Source of the DNA: CAYLLN01 sp033762315
GTDB taxonomy: Bacteria; Planctomycetota; Planctomycetia; Pirellulales; Pirellulaceae
NCBI GenBank assembly: GCA_033762315.1
Contig: JANRLS010000228.1
Coordinates: 1 to 64,000, forward strand
Direction: 5' to 3'
Length of the DNA: 64,000 nucleotides
The first letter of the stretch is position 1, and the number at the start of each line of letters is the position of its first letter. The notes below the pieces were generated by a model. The model worked only from the letters and a program-made list of their open reading frames with translations, did no database searches and was not told the origin of the DNA. A program made the position numbers and the translations under genes. This document shows, piece by piece, positions 43,664 to 52,074 of this stretch.

Positions 43664-46486
43664 TTAGGTTTTCGCTTCGTACACTTGCACCTGGCCCGTG
43701 ATCGAGACGATCGCGAACTGCGCCGGCGCGGGGAGCGGCAAGACGGCGATCGGCTCGACCCCGGGGCCGGGCAAAGTGCCCAGTGGCAGAACCCGCTTGT
43801 CGCGCAGACGGGCCACCTCGACCACGTCGCGCGTCGCCACCGCCAAGATGCCGCCGCGCGAAAGGCCCGCCACCGGCCGCTCCAAATCCAGCGCGAACGA
43901 TGTTTCTTCGTCACGGGCCGATTCGCCCCACACGAGCACCACCCCCTGCTCGCAAGTCGCGACAATCACCGGCTCGGCCGCCGAATGCGAACCGGTTAGG
44001 GCGATGATCGGCGCGTGCAGCGCGGTCGCCTCTGGCGTTTGGCGGTGCGAAATCAGCGTGTTGCCGACTCCCAAATACAAGCTCGACCGGCGGCAAAAGA
44101 ACGGATGCGGCTCGCTGGGATTGTGCTCGATGCCCGCGTGCGTGATCGCCGGCGAGCCGAGCAGGGCGTCGTTCAACACCGAGAAAATCGCGACCGACAC
44201 CAATCCCGGCCGCAGCACGCGGGCCGTCACCAGCGAATCGGATTCGTCATAGACGAGGCCGAGCAAGTCTCCCGCGGCGGGACCGGGGGCAATCGTAAAG
44301 GGGCTTTGGCCAATCGGAGGCAAGTCGATCGAGCGCGAAGGAATCTCCGCCGTCACGTGGACCAGCACGCCCGGCAGCCGATGGCGACGCGCGGCGAGCA
44401 GTATCGGTCGGCGTTGCTCTTCGGCCCGCAATGCACACCACCCCGCCGCCGATTGCCGCCAATCGCCCTGCCAATCGGAGCGGACGATGGTCAGCTCGCC
44501 GCGATGAATGCCCGCCGCGAGCAACATTTCGGGCGTGCTGATCGCCGTTTTCCACAGCGCCTGGGGAAGCTGAAACACCGCGACGCGGCGCAGCTTTTCG
44601 GCCCGCCCGCGCGGCGCGGCCCCGCGCAGCTTCCGCTCGCTTTCGCCGATCTGCGCCTCGTAGCGAAAGGCATCGCGCTGCAGCAACCGGTCGGCAGGCA
44701 CGAGACTGGTAAGCGTGCGCAGCAGTCGCCCCCGCTGATCGGCCAAAGCGAGGGGCAAGAGCGTGCCGATGTGCTGGCGGCTGGCGTCGGCAGCCTGGCG
44801 GCGGACTTCCTCGTCGGGATAGTTCGTGGCGACGTTCGCGAGGGCGACGCTCGACATTTCTCCCCGCTGCGGAACGTCCCCGGGCGCCAATCGCCCGACC
44901 AACTCGCGGGCCCGCTCGTGATCGCCGCTGCGGGCCAGCAAATCGAACGCCGCGTCCAAACAGGCCGGCTGGGCATGGCTCCACCCTTGCAGCAACACCT
45001 CGTAGGCCTCGCCCGCATCGTGCAACTTGCGTTCGAGCAGCTGCGCCGCGCCGAGATAGTTGTTCGCCGCGACCCGGTCGCCCACCAGCAAGCGATACGC
45101 CCGCTGGGCTTCGTCCTCGCGGGCCAGTTGCCGATACAAATCGCCAACCGTCTCCCATTGTTTCAGCTCCTCGAAGAGCGCGATCGCCTCGGTCCACAGC
45201 CCCCCTTTTTGCAAGCACTCGGCCGCGCGCAGCGGCAGCTTGAGCCGATCCTTGAACAGCACGGCCGCCTCGCGATAGTGCCCCCCATCGGCCAGCGTTG
45301 CCGCGGCGGCGGGCAAATCCCCGAGCAGCTCGGCGAAAATGTAGGCGGCCCGCCGATGCCGGCCGAGGGCGATTTCGCGATTGGCCAACTCGCGATATTG
45401 CTGCAGCAATCGGTGCCGCAGTTCGCCGGGCAAATCCCAGATGTCGGCCGGTCCGCCACCGCCGAGATTGGAAAGATTGAAATCGACCCGCCGCTCGCCG
45501 AGCCGGGCCGATGGCGGCGCCAGCCCGCGATGCTCGCCGCTCTTCATCGGCAAGGCGAACCGCAGCCCTTCATCGGGCGAGCTCCGCAGCAAATTCAACA
45601 GCCGCTCGACCTGCCGATTGCGGAGCTGGTCGAGGTTGCGCTGGGCCGCTTCGCGGCGCGCCTGGGCCCACTCCTTGAGCCGGTCGAGCCACGACTTGCC
45701 ACGCGCGGTTTTCGGTCTTGCGCTCGCCGGTTGTTTGCCCCCTGCCGAGGCGCCGCTCGCGCCGCCGCTTCCCAGCAGCGAACCGAGCGCGCTGGCCACG
45801 GCGCTGCCGACCGAGCCCGCCGCGCCAGCAACGGAGGCTGCCGCTTGCGAGGCCCAGGCTGCGGCCGCGAGCCCTGCCTGGTTCATCGCCGCGCCGAGCG
45901 CCCCGCCAGCCGGTTCATGCGGCGCGGGGGGAAGCTCGCTCCCCCGCAGTGGCTGCGTGCCGATGTCGTCGCGACCGCCGGACAACACCTGCCCCAGCGA
46001 GAGAGGCGCTTCCGGCTCCAGCGATATGATCCGGTCGTTCTGCGCCTGGCCCGGCTGGGCGGCATCCCAGCGGTGGCCACTGGGGGTGGGCGGGGCGAGC
46101 AAATGCGCCACGGAGAGCTCCCCATCGGCCGCGAGACGCAGCAACCCCACGCCCGGATGCCAGACGAGCAGCGCACCCTCCGCGGGCAAAAGCGCGGCAA
46201 TTTCCCGAGGAGCCAGCGGCGGATCGAGCGCTCCCTCGACCGGCGCAAGCAGCCGCTCCGCGACGCGCCCATAGGGAAGGGCCGTGGCGGCTCGCGGCTG
46301 GATTCCCGCCGGCAGCGTTACCAAGAGGCCAATCCGCGGCAGCGGCCAGAGCGCAGCCTCGGCCAGCGAAACTTCCCACGCCAGCAGTTCGGCCAGCCAG
46401 GCTTGCGGATCGTTGCCGGGAACGAGCCAGGCCGCTGCCGGTCGCTGCGGCGCATCGCAAGGCCGGAGCTGGAGAGTGATGTTCAC
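43664..46486 (-). CDS. bpX6-like helical-repeat and beta-propeller protein
   Basis: 940 residues. Start chosen at a GTG (46484-46486) that overlaps the stop of the upstream gene (GTGA). Residues 1-190: a small alpha/beta region (ALLVWHPGVGLLRLAADGEL). Residues about 193-250: an Ala/Gly/Ser-rich tract. Residues about 265-305: a basic coiled coil. Residues about 350-560: helical repeats (ELANREIALGRHRRAAYIFA; AAECLQKGGLWTEAIALFEE). From about 660: beta-strand repeats of propeller type ending VSITGQVQVYEAKT. This arrangement resembles the bpX6 component of MoxR-vWA-beta-propeller systems. It is the last of five translationally coupled genes and probably serves as target recognition or scaffold. 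Confidence 0.75.
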   Translation of the reverse strand: MNITLQLRPCDAPQRPAAAWLVPGNDPQAWLAELLAWEVSLAEAALWPLPRIGLLVTLPAGIQPRAATALPYGRVAERLLAPVEGALDPPLAPREIAALLPAEGALLVWHPGVGLLRLAADGELSVAHLLAPPTPSGHRWDAAQPGQAQNDRIISLEPEAPLSLGQVLSGGRDDIGTQPLRGSELPPAPHEPAGGALGAAMNQAGLAAAAWASQAAASVAGAAGSVGSAVASALGSLLGSGGASGASAGGKQPASARPKTARGKSWLDRLKEWAQARREAAQRNLDQLRNRQVERLLNLLRSSPDEGLRFALPMKSGEHRGLAPPSARLGERRVDFNLSNLGGGGPADIWDLPGELRHRLLQQYRELANREIALGRHRRAAYIFAELLGDLPAAAATLADGGHYREAAVLFKDRLKLPLRAAECLQKGGLWTEAIALFEELKQWETVGDLYRQLAREDEAQRAYRLLVGDRVAANNYLGAAQLLERKLHDAGEAYEVLLQGWSHAQPACLDAAFDLLARSGDHERARELVGRLAPGDVPQRGEMSSVALANVATNYPDEEVRRQAADASRQHIGTLLPLALADQRGRLLRTLTSLVPADRLLQRDAFRYEAQIGESERKLRGAAPRGRAEKLRRVAVFQLPQALWKTAISTPEMLLAAGIHRGELTIVRSDWQGDWRQSAAGWCALRAEEQRRPILLAARRHRLPGVLVHVTAEIPSRSIDLPPIGQSPFTIAPGPAAGDLLGLVYDESDSLVTARVLRPGLVSVAIFSVLNDALLGSPAITHAGIEHNPSEPHPFFCRRSSLYLGVGNTLISHRQTPEATALHAPIIALTGSHSAAEPVIVATCEQGVVLVWGESARDEETSFALDLERPVAGLSRGGILAVATRDVVEVARLRDKRVLPLGTLPGPGVEPIAVLPLPAPAQFAIVSITGQVQVYEAKT

Positions 46487-49263
46487 GCCAGCACCCGCTG
46501 GATGAAGGGAGCAATCGCATGCAGGTTCACATGATTTGCCCCCGTCCCCTCCATTCCCAAGCGCCAGTACTCCGGTCCAAACAGGCCCTCCCCGCCCATC
46601 CAGCCCGCCAGCGGTCCTTCGCACAGCACGAGCGAGCACTCCGGCACGGTGGGATCGACGCTCTTCAGATGCAAGAGGCCGCGACTATCCATCCACGCCC
46701 GGCTGCCGTCGGGAAAGGTGGCGAGCGACAACGTGTAGCCGCGGTCCAGATCGTCAAGCGGTGTAAACTCGGCCCGCACGAGCAGTTCGGCCTCGGCCAG
46801 CGATTGGCCCCCCTTGGTGGGAAAGCGGAGAGTGCCGTCAGGGAGCGATGCTTCGATGACCCACCACGAACTGCGGCGCGAGCGCAGCGCCAGTTGCAGC
46901 CTTTTGGTGATTCCCACGCTAACAAACTTGCCATGCAGCGTGCGGGGATTCACCGGAATCTCGCGCGGTTCCGGCGAGACCGCGCCGTGATGAGCGATCG
47001 CCAACGTGCCGGCTCCCAAATCGATGAGCAAATACTGCCGGTTAAGCGACTTGGCAGGCAAGCTATGGACTCCCGCCGTAAGCATCACTCGCTGGCCATC
47101 GCGCGAGGCCGCGCCCAAGTAGATGGGAGGAACGACAGCCCACTCTCCGGGCCGCTCGCGCACGGTCAGCGGGCGCGCGACACGCGACACGGGATCGAGA
47201 AGTTCGAGCTTCGTCGTCAGTCCGCGCGGCCCTTCGATCCCGGGAATATCGAACATGCCGAGCAGCTTGAATTCGCTCGTTTCGCGGCAGATTTCGAGCT
47301 CGATCACCTCGCGGGCGTCGGGCGAGTAGCGGGCGAGATACCACACCGTTTGGCCATTGGCCTGGCGACGGGCGGTAAACCTTCCCCGCCGCTCCGCTGC
47401 TGGATCGAGCCGTTTTGTCGCCAGCAATTCTCCCGTGGTCGGGCTGACGATATTGAGCCGGTCCGTGAAATAAACGTAGAGCACGCCCCCCTGCCCCAGC
47501 ACTTCGCGCGGCTGGTCGGCATCGAGTTGCAAGTTCACCAGCGAATGGGCGCGGGTTTCGAGGTCCAGATGCAACGCGCGGAGGCCGCGCTGGCTGCGCT
47601 TGCCAAAGACGATCGGCAGTTGTCGGCCGTCCGCTCGGCTGGGGGCAAACAGCAAATCCCCCGCGGGCAGCCCTTCGATCAACTGCTCGGCGCCTTGGCC
47701 GTGACCGGCCCAGTGCAACAGCCGGCCGTCGCGAGTCAGGGTGAAAATATCGCGCGGGCTGGTTTGCCAACTCCGTTGCCAGTCGAACGGAACCGAAAGC
47801 CGCAGCGGAAACCGGGGGAACGTGAAGATGGCGGGCAGCTGCTCGGTCTTCGCCTTGTCGATCAGCGATGCGGCGCGCTGGGCTGTCGGCTTCAGGATGT
47901 CGGCCAGGTCGAGCTTCGCGATGCAAATCGTCTTGCGGCCGCGCGGGGTGCGATGGATCAGCTCGAACCGCCCCTCGCGACTGACGGAGGCGAGAAACAG
48001 CGGGGGAATCGCGGCGGCTTGCAGGTCGCGCGCGAAAGCAGGGTCGGCGAGCGTATCGGGAGTGGTGACGAGAACCAGGTCGGTCTCGCCGTCGGGCGTT
48101 TGCTCTTCGGCGACGAGCGCCGCCAGCGCCGCGCCGGGATGCAAGCCAGGGTCGAGCGCCGCGAGGTGGGCGGCGAGCCCCTCCCGCGTCGAAAAATCGA
48201 CCGGTGTCGCGTGGCCGCTCGCCGAGCGAAAGGCCCGCACCGCGAGCTGGGGATCGCTCTTGGCCGCCAGCGCGAGCCCCACCGCGGCAACGAACACCCG
48301 CGGCACTCCCCAGGTTCGCAGTCCGGCATCGAGCAGCACCTTGCGCTGCCGGGGGGGCGTGCGCGGTGGCGACTCGCGGCGCAGATAGAGCGCTTCGTTC
48401 ATCGCCACGCGGACGGCGAGCGTCAGGTCGTCGTGGGCCAGTTCGCTGAGGAGCAGCCGGTCGAGAGGGCCGCGGTTTGCCACGTCGCTGACCCCGCCGA
48501 TCGGCAGCTCTTCCGGATCGGAAAGTGCCCGCGGCAGATGGACCGCCGCCAACAGCAGCTTCGCCAGCCGGGCGACCGAGCCGAGTTCGGGATCGTCCTC
48601 CAACTTAGCAATCAGCTCGCGGGCCGTGCCGGCCGGCGGAGGCTTGATCGGTGCCTCGCTCGGCAACTCGTCGATTCCGGCTTTGAGCCGCAGGGCGAGC
48701 GTTTCGGGAGTGACTCGCGGCAAGCCCCACCGCAGGCACCCCAGGTCGTGCAGCAGTTCTTCAAGACCAGCGGCTTGCCGGAGGTCGATTTCGTCGGCGG
48801 TCAAACCGCCCGCCAGCCGCTCGAGGAGCGCTCGCGACAGCGATGGCAAATACCTGCCCGGCGCGTCCTCGAAGACGAGGGCCGCCACTTCGGCTTTCGC
48901 GGCGGGGGTGGTCACGAGTCGGCGACATCGCCCGACCTGCTGAAGTCCCAGCAGCACTTCGGTGAGCAACTCGCGATAGGGACCACCACCAACCAAGTGC
49001 AGCCCCAGATATTGGTGCAGGACGACTTCCCGGGCTGGCGGCTCGCCCCAGCGGTCGCGCAGGGCGGCCAGCAAAAGCAGCACGCTCCCCAGCGGCGGCA
49101 GGCCGGCCGGTGCCAGCCGCCTGAGCACCGCGGCGAGTTCATCCCGATAGCAGATCGTCGGCCCGTCGTACCACGCCAGCACCGTGCCCTCTTCCTCCCA
49201 CTTCCAATACGTTGGCACCGGTGGGGCGAAGTAGCCGCAAACCGTATGAAAATCGAGGCTCAT
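46483..49263 (-). CDS. vWA-like plus beta-propeller protein of the MoxR system
   Basis: 926 residues from the ATG at 49263, overlapping the upstream stop (ATGA). Residues 1-260 are helical. Residues about 265-300 hold a segment (LLLSELAHDDLTLAVRVAMN, then EALYLRRE) typical of the region just before the vWA domain in these systems. Residues about 306-460 look like a vWA Rossmann domain: RKVLLDAGLRTWG, then FVAAVGLAL, and TDLVLVTTPDTL. The metal site D-x-S-x-S reads D312-A-G-L-R, so both serines are gone. Residues about 480-926 are repeated beta-strand units of propeller type (IFTLTRDGRLLHWAGHGQG). It is probably a non-catalytic adaptor for the MoxR ATPase. Confidence 0.75.
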   Translation of the reverse strand: MSLDFHTVCGYFAPPVPTYWKWEEEGTVLAWYDGPTICYRDELAAVLRRLAPAGLPPLGSVLLLLAALRDRWGEPPAREVVLHQYLGLHLVGGGPYRELLTEVLLGLQQVGRCRRLVTTPAAKAEVAALVFEDAPGRYLPSLSRALLERLAGGLTADEIDLRQAAGLEELLHDLGCLRWGLPRVTPETLALRLKAGIDELPSEAPIKPPPAGTARELIAKLEDDPELGSVARLAKLLLAAVHLPRALSDPEELPIGGVSDVANRGPLDRLLLSELAHDDLTLAVRVAMNEALYLRRESPPRTPPRQRKVLLDAGLRTWGVPRVFVAAVGLALAAKSDPQLAVRAFRSASGHATPVDFSTREGLAAHLAALDPGLHPGAALAALVAEEQTPDGETDLVLVTTPDTLADPAFARDLQAAAIPPLFLASVSREGRFELIHRTPRGRKTICIAKLDLADILKPTAQRAASLIDKAKTEQLPAIFTFPRFPLRLSVPFDWQRSWQTSPRDIFTLTRDGRLLHWAGHGQGAEQLIEGLPAGDLLFAPSRADGRQLPIVFGKRSQRGLRALHLDLETRAHSLVNLQLDADQPREVLGQGGVLYVYFTDRLNIVSPTTGELLATKRLDPAAERRGRFTARRQANGQTVWYLARYSPDAREVIELEICRETSEFKLLGMFDIPGIEGPRGLTTKLELLDPVSRVARPLTVRERPGEWAVVPPIYLGAASRDGQRVMLTAGVHSLPAKSLNRQYLLIDLGAGTLAIAHHGAVSPEPREIPVNPRTLHGKFVSVGITKRLQLALRSRRSSWWVIEASLPDGTLRFPTKGGQSLAEAELLVRAEFTPLDDLDRGYTLSLATFPDGSRAWMDSRGLLHLKSVDPTVPECSLVLCEGPLAGWMGGEGLFGPEYWRLGMEGTGANHVNLHAIAPFIQRVLA

Positions 49264-49973
49264 ACGCGGAGTGCCTCGCAAGTGTTCCGCACCGCGGAGC
49301 GGCTCGCGCGGGTCCAGTCTTCCGGCAAAATACGGTCCCAAATGCCGTCCGGATGGAGCAAGGCGATTTCGTTTTCGGCCAGTCCCAGCGTTTGCCGCAG
49401 CACTTTTGGCTCGATGGCGGGGGACCAGTCGGAACCGGCGGGCGTGGCGATTCCGTCGTGAAGGGTCCAATAAACTCCCGGCAGCGCTGGCAAGGGGAGG
49501 CCGCGAATAATGGCCCGCCCCGCGCGGTCGGCGGCAAAGCTCCAGCGACTGATGCGCCACTGCGAGGTGGTGGCCAGGTACTCCGCCAGTTGCGACAGCG
49601 TCGTTTCGAGCATGGCCGGCTCGCGAATCTCGCCGCTGGGAATCAGCTGGAGTGCGAGGGGCGCGATGCTGGCTCTCGCGTCGCTCGCCGTCGGAAAAGA
49701 CACTTGCAGCCACTCATCGAGCAATTGCCACGGCCCCGCCGGCAAATGTCCGCGCGGAACCAGCTCGCCGCTGGCGGTGAGCTGTCCATCGGCCCCCACT
49801 CGAAAGAGCTCCCCTCCCGGCACCAGCCGCAAGAGGGCCGCGAGTGGCTCGTCGAGCGATTGTCCTCGGAGCCAAAAATGGCCATTCGCCTCGCAGATGC
49901 CGACCGCCAGAAAACGGCGGATTGCGCCGAGCGCCCGGACCGAGTCAGGCGGCAAACGCAAGGCCCAGCTCAT
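49260..49973 (-). CDS. bpX2-like protein of the MoxR system
   Basis: 237 residues from the ATG at 49973, overlapping the MoxR stop (ATGA, 49970-49973). It has no enzyme motif. Characteristic stretches are WLRGQSLDEPLAALLRLVPG, IRGLPLPALPGVYWTLHDGI, ATPAGSDWSPAI and a C-terminal DGIWDRILPEDW followed by TRASRSAVRNT. By pattern it fits the bpX2 component of MoxR-vWA-beta-propeller ternary systems. This assignment is from memory of the family pattern and needs a profile search. Its role is unknown. Confidence 0.7.
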   Translation of the reverse strand: MSWALRLPPDSVRALGAIRRFLAVGICEANGHFWLRGQSLDEPLAALLRLVPGGELFRVGADGQLTASGELVPRGHLPAGPWQLLDEWLQVSFPTASDARASIAPLALQLIPSGEIREPAMLETTLSQLAEYLATTSQWRISRWSFAADRAGRAIIRGLPLPALPGVYWTLHDGIATPAGSDWSPAIEPKVLRQTLGLAENEIALLHPDGIWDRILPEDWTRASRSAVRNTCEALRV

Positions 49974-51142
49974 GGGCTGACTCCCATCTGCCGCCAAAGT
50001 TGGGCCACTTGCTGGTCGAGAAACGACCGCTGCTGGCGATCGACGACCCACTGGCAGCGCCCCGCCAAGAGGCCCAGTTGATCGCGGAGCACCGCCCGGT
50101 CGGCATCGGGTAGCGCCGGCTCGGCCAGCCGCGTGCCGATGCGGTTCAGGTCGTGGGCGAGCTCCTCGGCGTTGGGGCCGTCGGACTGCCGGGCTCGGGG
50201 ATGGCTCTGCGCGAGCCTTTCCGGCGGACTCGCTTCGACCGCCTGATTGACGATCGCCGCGATCACCTCACGCTGCTCGTCGATATCCCAAATGTAGCGC
50301 AGCACCCACAGGTCCGTCGTGTCGGCTTGCATCCGCCCACACAGCACGGCACTGGCCGCGACAAGTCGCTGCAGCTTCACCGCCCGCCGGTCCGAAACCG
50401 GGATGCCGGCGGTCCGCAGACGGTGGATCAGCTCGACATAAGCGGGGCGAACCGCCGACAGATCGGCCGCCGCAACGAGCGACTGCACCTGACGGATTTC
50501 CTCGACGGAAAAAGTCGCACCGATTTCGGCTTGGCCGCGGTCGAGCTTCCAGCCGGCACCGAGCACTTCGCCCAGGCGATCTTGCGGGACATTGTCGCAC
50601 CGCACGCGAAGCAGGAAGCGGTCGAACAAAGCGTTCAGGGCGTCGTCTTCCGGCAAGCGGTTGCTCGCTCCGACGACCATCAGCAGCGGCAGCTTGCGGG
50701 TCTCGCGGCCGCGGCGAAAGACCCTCTCGTTCAGCACCAGGAGCAGGCTGTTGAGAATCGCCGAGTTGGCATTGAGCAGTTCGTCGAGAAACACGACTGC
50801 CGCTTCGGGGAGCATCCCTTCGGTGTTGGTGATCAGCTCCCCTTCGCGGAGCTTGCGGATGTCGAACGGCCCGAATAACTCGTTGGGCTCGGTGAACCGC
50901 GTCAGCAAGTAGTCGAACACGCGACCTTCAATTCGCCGGGCCAGTTGCTGCACGAGGGCCGATTTGGCGGTCCCCGGCGGTCCGAGCAGAAACAGGTTCT
51001 CGCCGCCGGCGAGGCAGACGCCCATGAGATCGACGATTTCGTCTTTGCCGACGAACGCCATTTTGAGCGGGGCGAGAATTTCCCCCGTCAGCCGGCGGGC
51101 GAGAGCCAGGCGTGGGTCGTCGGAAGCAACTGCGGTCGTCAT
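49970..51142 (-). CDS. MoxR AAA+ ATPase (RavA-like, bpMoxR type)
   Basis: 390 residues from the ATG at 51142, overlapping the upstream stop (ATGA). Walker A GPPGTAKS (54-61), Walker B VVFLDE (116-121) followed by LLNANSAILNSLLLVLNER, sensor-1 GASNRLPEDD (N161), and Arg-finger region ALFDRFLLRV (R175/R179). The motor is intact. The GPPGTAKS and DEL-x-NAN forms place it with RavA-like MoxR proteins, which act as chaperone-like remodelers together with vWA partners. It is the energy-consuming core of the five-gene operon. Confidence 0.9.
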   Translation of the reverse strand: MTTAVASDDPRLALARRLTGEILAPLKMAFVGKDEIVDLMGVCLAGGENLFLLGPPGTAKSALVQQLARRIEGRVFDYLLTRFTEPNELFGPFDIRKLREGELITNTEGMLPEAAVVFLDELLNANSAILNSLLLVLNERVFRRGRETRKLPLLMVVGASNRLPEDDALNALFDRFLLRVRCDNVPQDRLGEVLGAGWKLDRGQAEIGATFSVEEIRQVQSLVAAADLSAVRPAYVELIHRLRTAGIPVSDRRAVKLQRLVAASAVLCGRMQADTTDLWVLRYIWDIDEQREVIAAIVNQAVEASPPERLAQSHPRARQSDGPNAEELAHDLNRIGTRLAEPALPDADRAVLRDQLGLLAGRCQWVVDRQQRSFLDQQVAQLWRQMGVSP

Positions 51143-51780
51143 GAGAGTGTTAGCAAGGGTTGCAGATAGTCCTCTAACTCAGGCCACAGCTGCTGATGGC
51201 CCCCGATGGCGGCGCGAAGGGGCTCGCGCAAGGTCGGTTCGGCAAGGCGGGAGAAGTCTTTTTTCGCCAGGATGCGGTCGAGATACAACTGCCCCAGCCC
51301 CCGATCAGCAACCAGCTCGGGCACGCGGCGCGGCAAAACCTTGTGCATGCCGACCGACGACAAGGGCCATTCGGCGGCCCAGCCGCGCAGTCGCTCAACC
51401 AGCGGATCCCCCTCGGCGGCCCTGGTCGCATGGCGGATCAAATCGGGCAAAAAGCGAAAGACCAGATCGACTGACCAGTGCTGGCTTGCCGGTGAACATG
51501 TGGGGCACGGCGCCGCGAGCAGTTCGGCAATCGCTTCCTCATCCAAATCGCGATAAACCATCAATTGGCAAGCCCGATGGAACATCTCGGCAGCCCACAT
51601 GGCCGCCGGCAAATCGAGTGGCGGCGCAATTCCTGGAAACTCGCCTCGGCAAAGCGCCTCCTGTTCCATCAGAACCTGCTCGGCTGCGGCCTGTTCCTCC
51701 GTTGACAATCGGCCCCGCGGCGCTGCCACCTTCAGCCTGCCATGTTCGAACAGGTCGCGAAGGAAGCGGTCGAGGGGCAT
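51139..51780 (-). CDS. All-helical first protein of the MoxR operon
   Basis: 213 residues, predicted almost wholly helical (EEQAAAEQVLMEQEALCRGE; AMWAAEMFHRACQLMVYRDL; EPLRAAIGGHQQLWPELEDY). A CPTC motif lies in the middle (LAAPCPTCSPASQHW). It has no known enzymatic motif. It is the first gene of the operon, joined to moxR by an ATGA overlap. Helical partner proteins upstream of MoxR genes are part of the described ternary systems. The function is unknown; it may be a regulator or adaptor. Confidence 0.7.
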   Translation of the reverse strand: MPLDRFLRDLFEHGRLKVAAPRGRLSTEEQAAAEQVLMEQEALCRGEFPGIAPPLDLPAAMWAAEMFHRACQLMVYRDLDEEAIAELLAAPCPTCSPASQHWSVDLVFRFLPDLIRHATRAAEGDPLVERLRGWAAEWPLSSVGMHKVLPRRVPELVADRGLGQLYLDRILAKKDFSRLAEPTLREPLRAAIGGHQQLWPELEDYLQPLLTLS

Positions 51781-51876
51781 GGGGATTTGTCGAATTTGCT
51801 TGAACGGCCGGCTGCGCCTAGAATCGCTGGCATTGAGAATACTAAGCTACCAGCTTCGCTGCACCTCAGAACCCAG

Positions 51877-52046
51877 GCCGGCTTGTCCGGCAGGTGAACC
51901 AGGTTGATAGCTACTATCAACAAGCCTCGCCTCATTTCCGCCTGCTGGTTGCTTCGACGCCGACGGCGTCGAAGCAACCAGCAGGTTTATTGTGAACGAA
52001 CCTGAACCTAGCCAAGCAACCTGCCGTTCCAGCCAGACAAGCTGGC
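51877..52046. repeat. Cluster of nested hairpins in the divergent region
   Basis: The 294-base region between the MoxR operon and the sulfatase gene holds four inverted repeats. GCCGG/CCGGC has loop CTTGT (51877-51891). TTGATAG/CTATCAA has loop CTA (51904-51920). A perfect 21-base palindrome lies at 51941-51985. GCCAG/CTGGC has loop ACAAG (52032-52046). The outer two are reverse-complement relatives of each other (13 of 15 positions). No gene ends here, so they are not terminators of neighbours. Confidence 0.7.
51941..51985. repeat. Perfect 21-base inverted repeat with 3-base loop
   Basis: The left arm 51941-51961 (starts CCTGCTGGTT) and right arm 51965-51985 are perfect reverse complements around the loop GAC. 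It lies between two divergent genes: start of the MoxR operon at 51780 and start of the sulfatase at 52075. It is the strongest palindrome I found in the window. It could be a REP-like element or a regulatory cruciform/operator. Confidence 0.9.
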
Positions 52047-52074
52047 AGGGGCGGTCACCGAGCCGAAAACCGCT

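Noticed and set aside
46519..49461. A 980-codon open frame on the plus strand
   Set aside because: It lies wholly antisense to the vWA-like/propeller gene, has no domain signal and is rich in Arg, Gln and Gly, as expected of a high-GC antisense shadow. The minus-strand gene is fixed by ATGA/GTGA overlaps.
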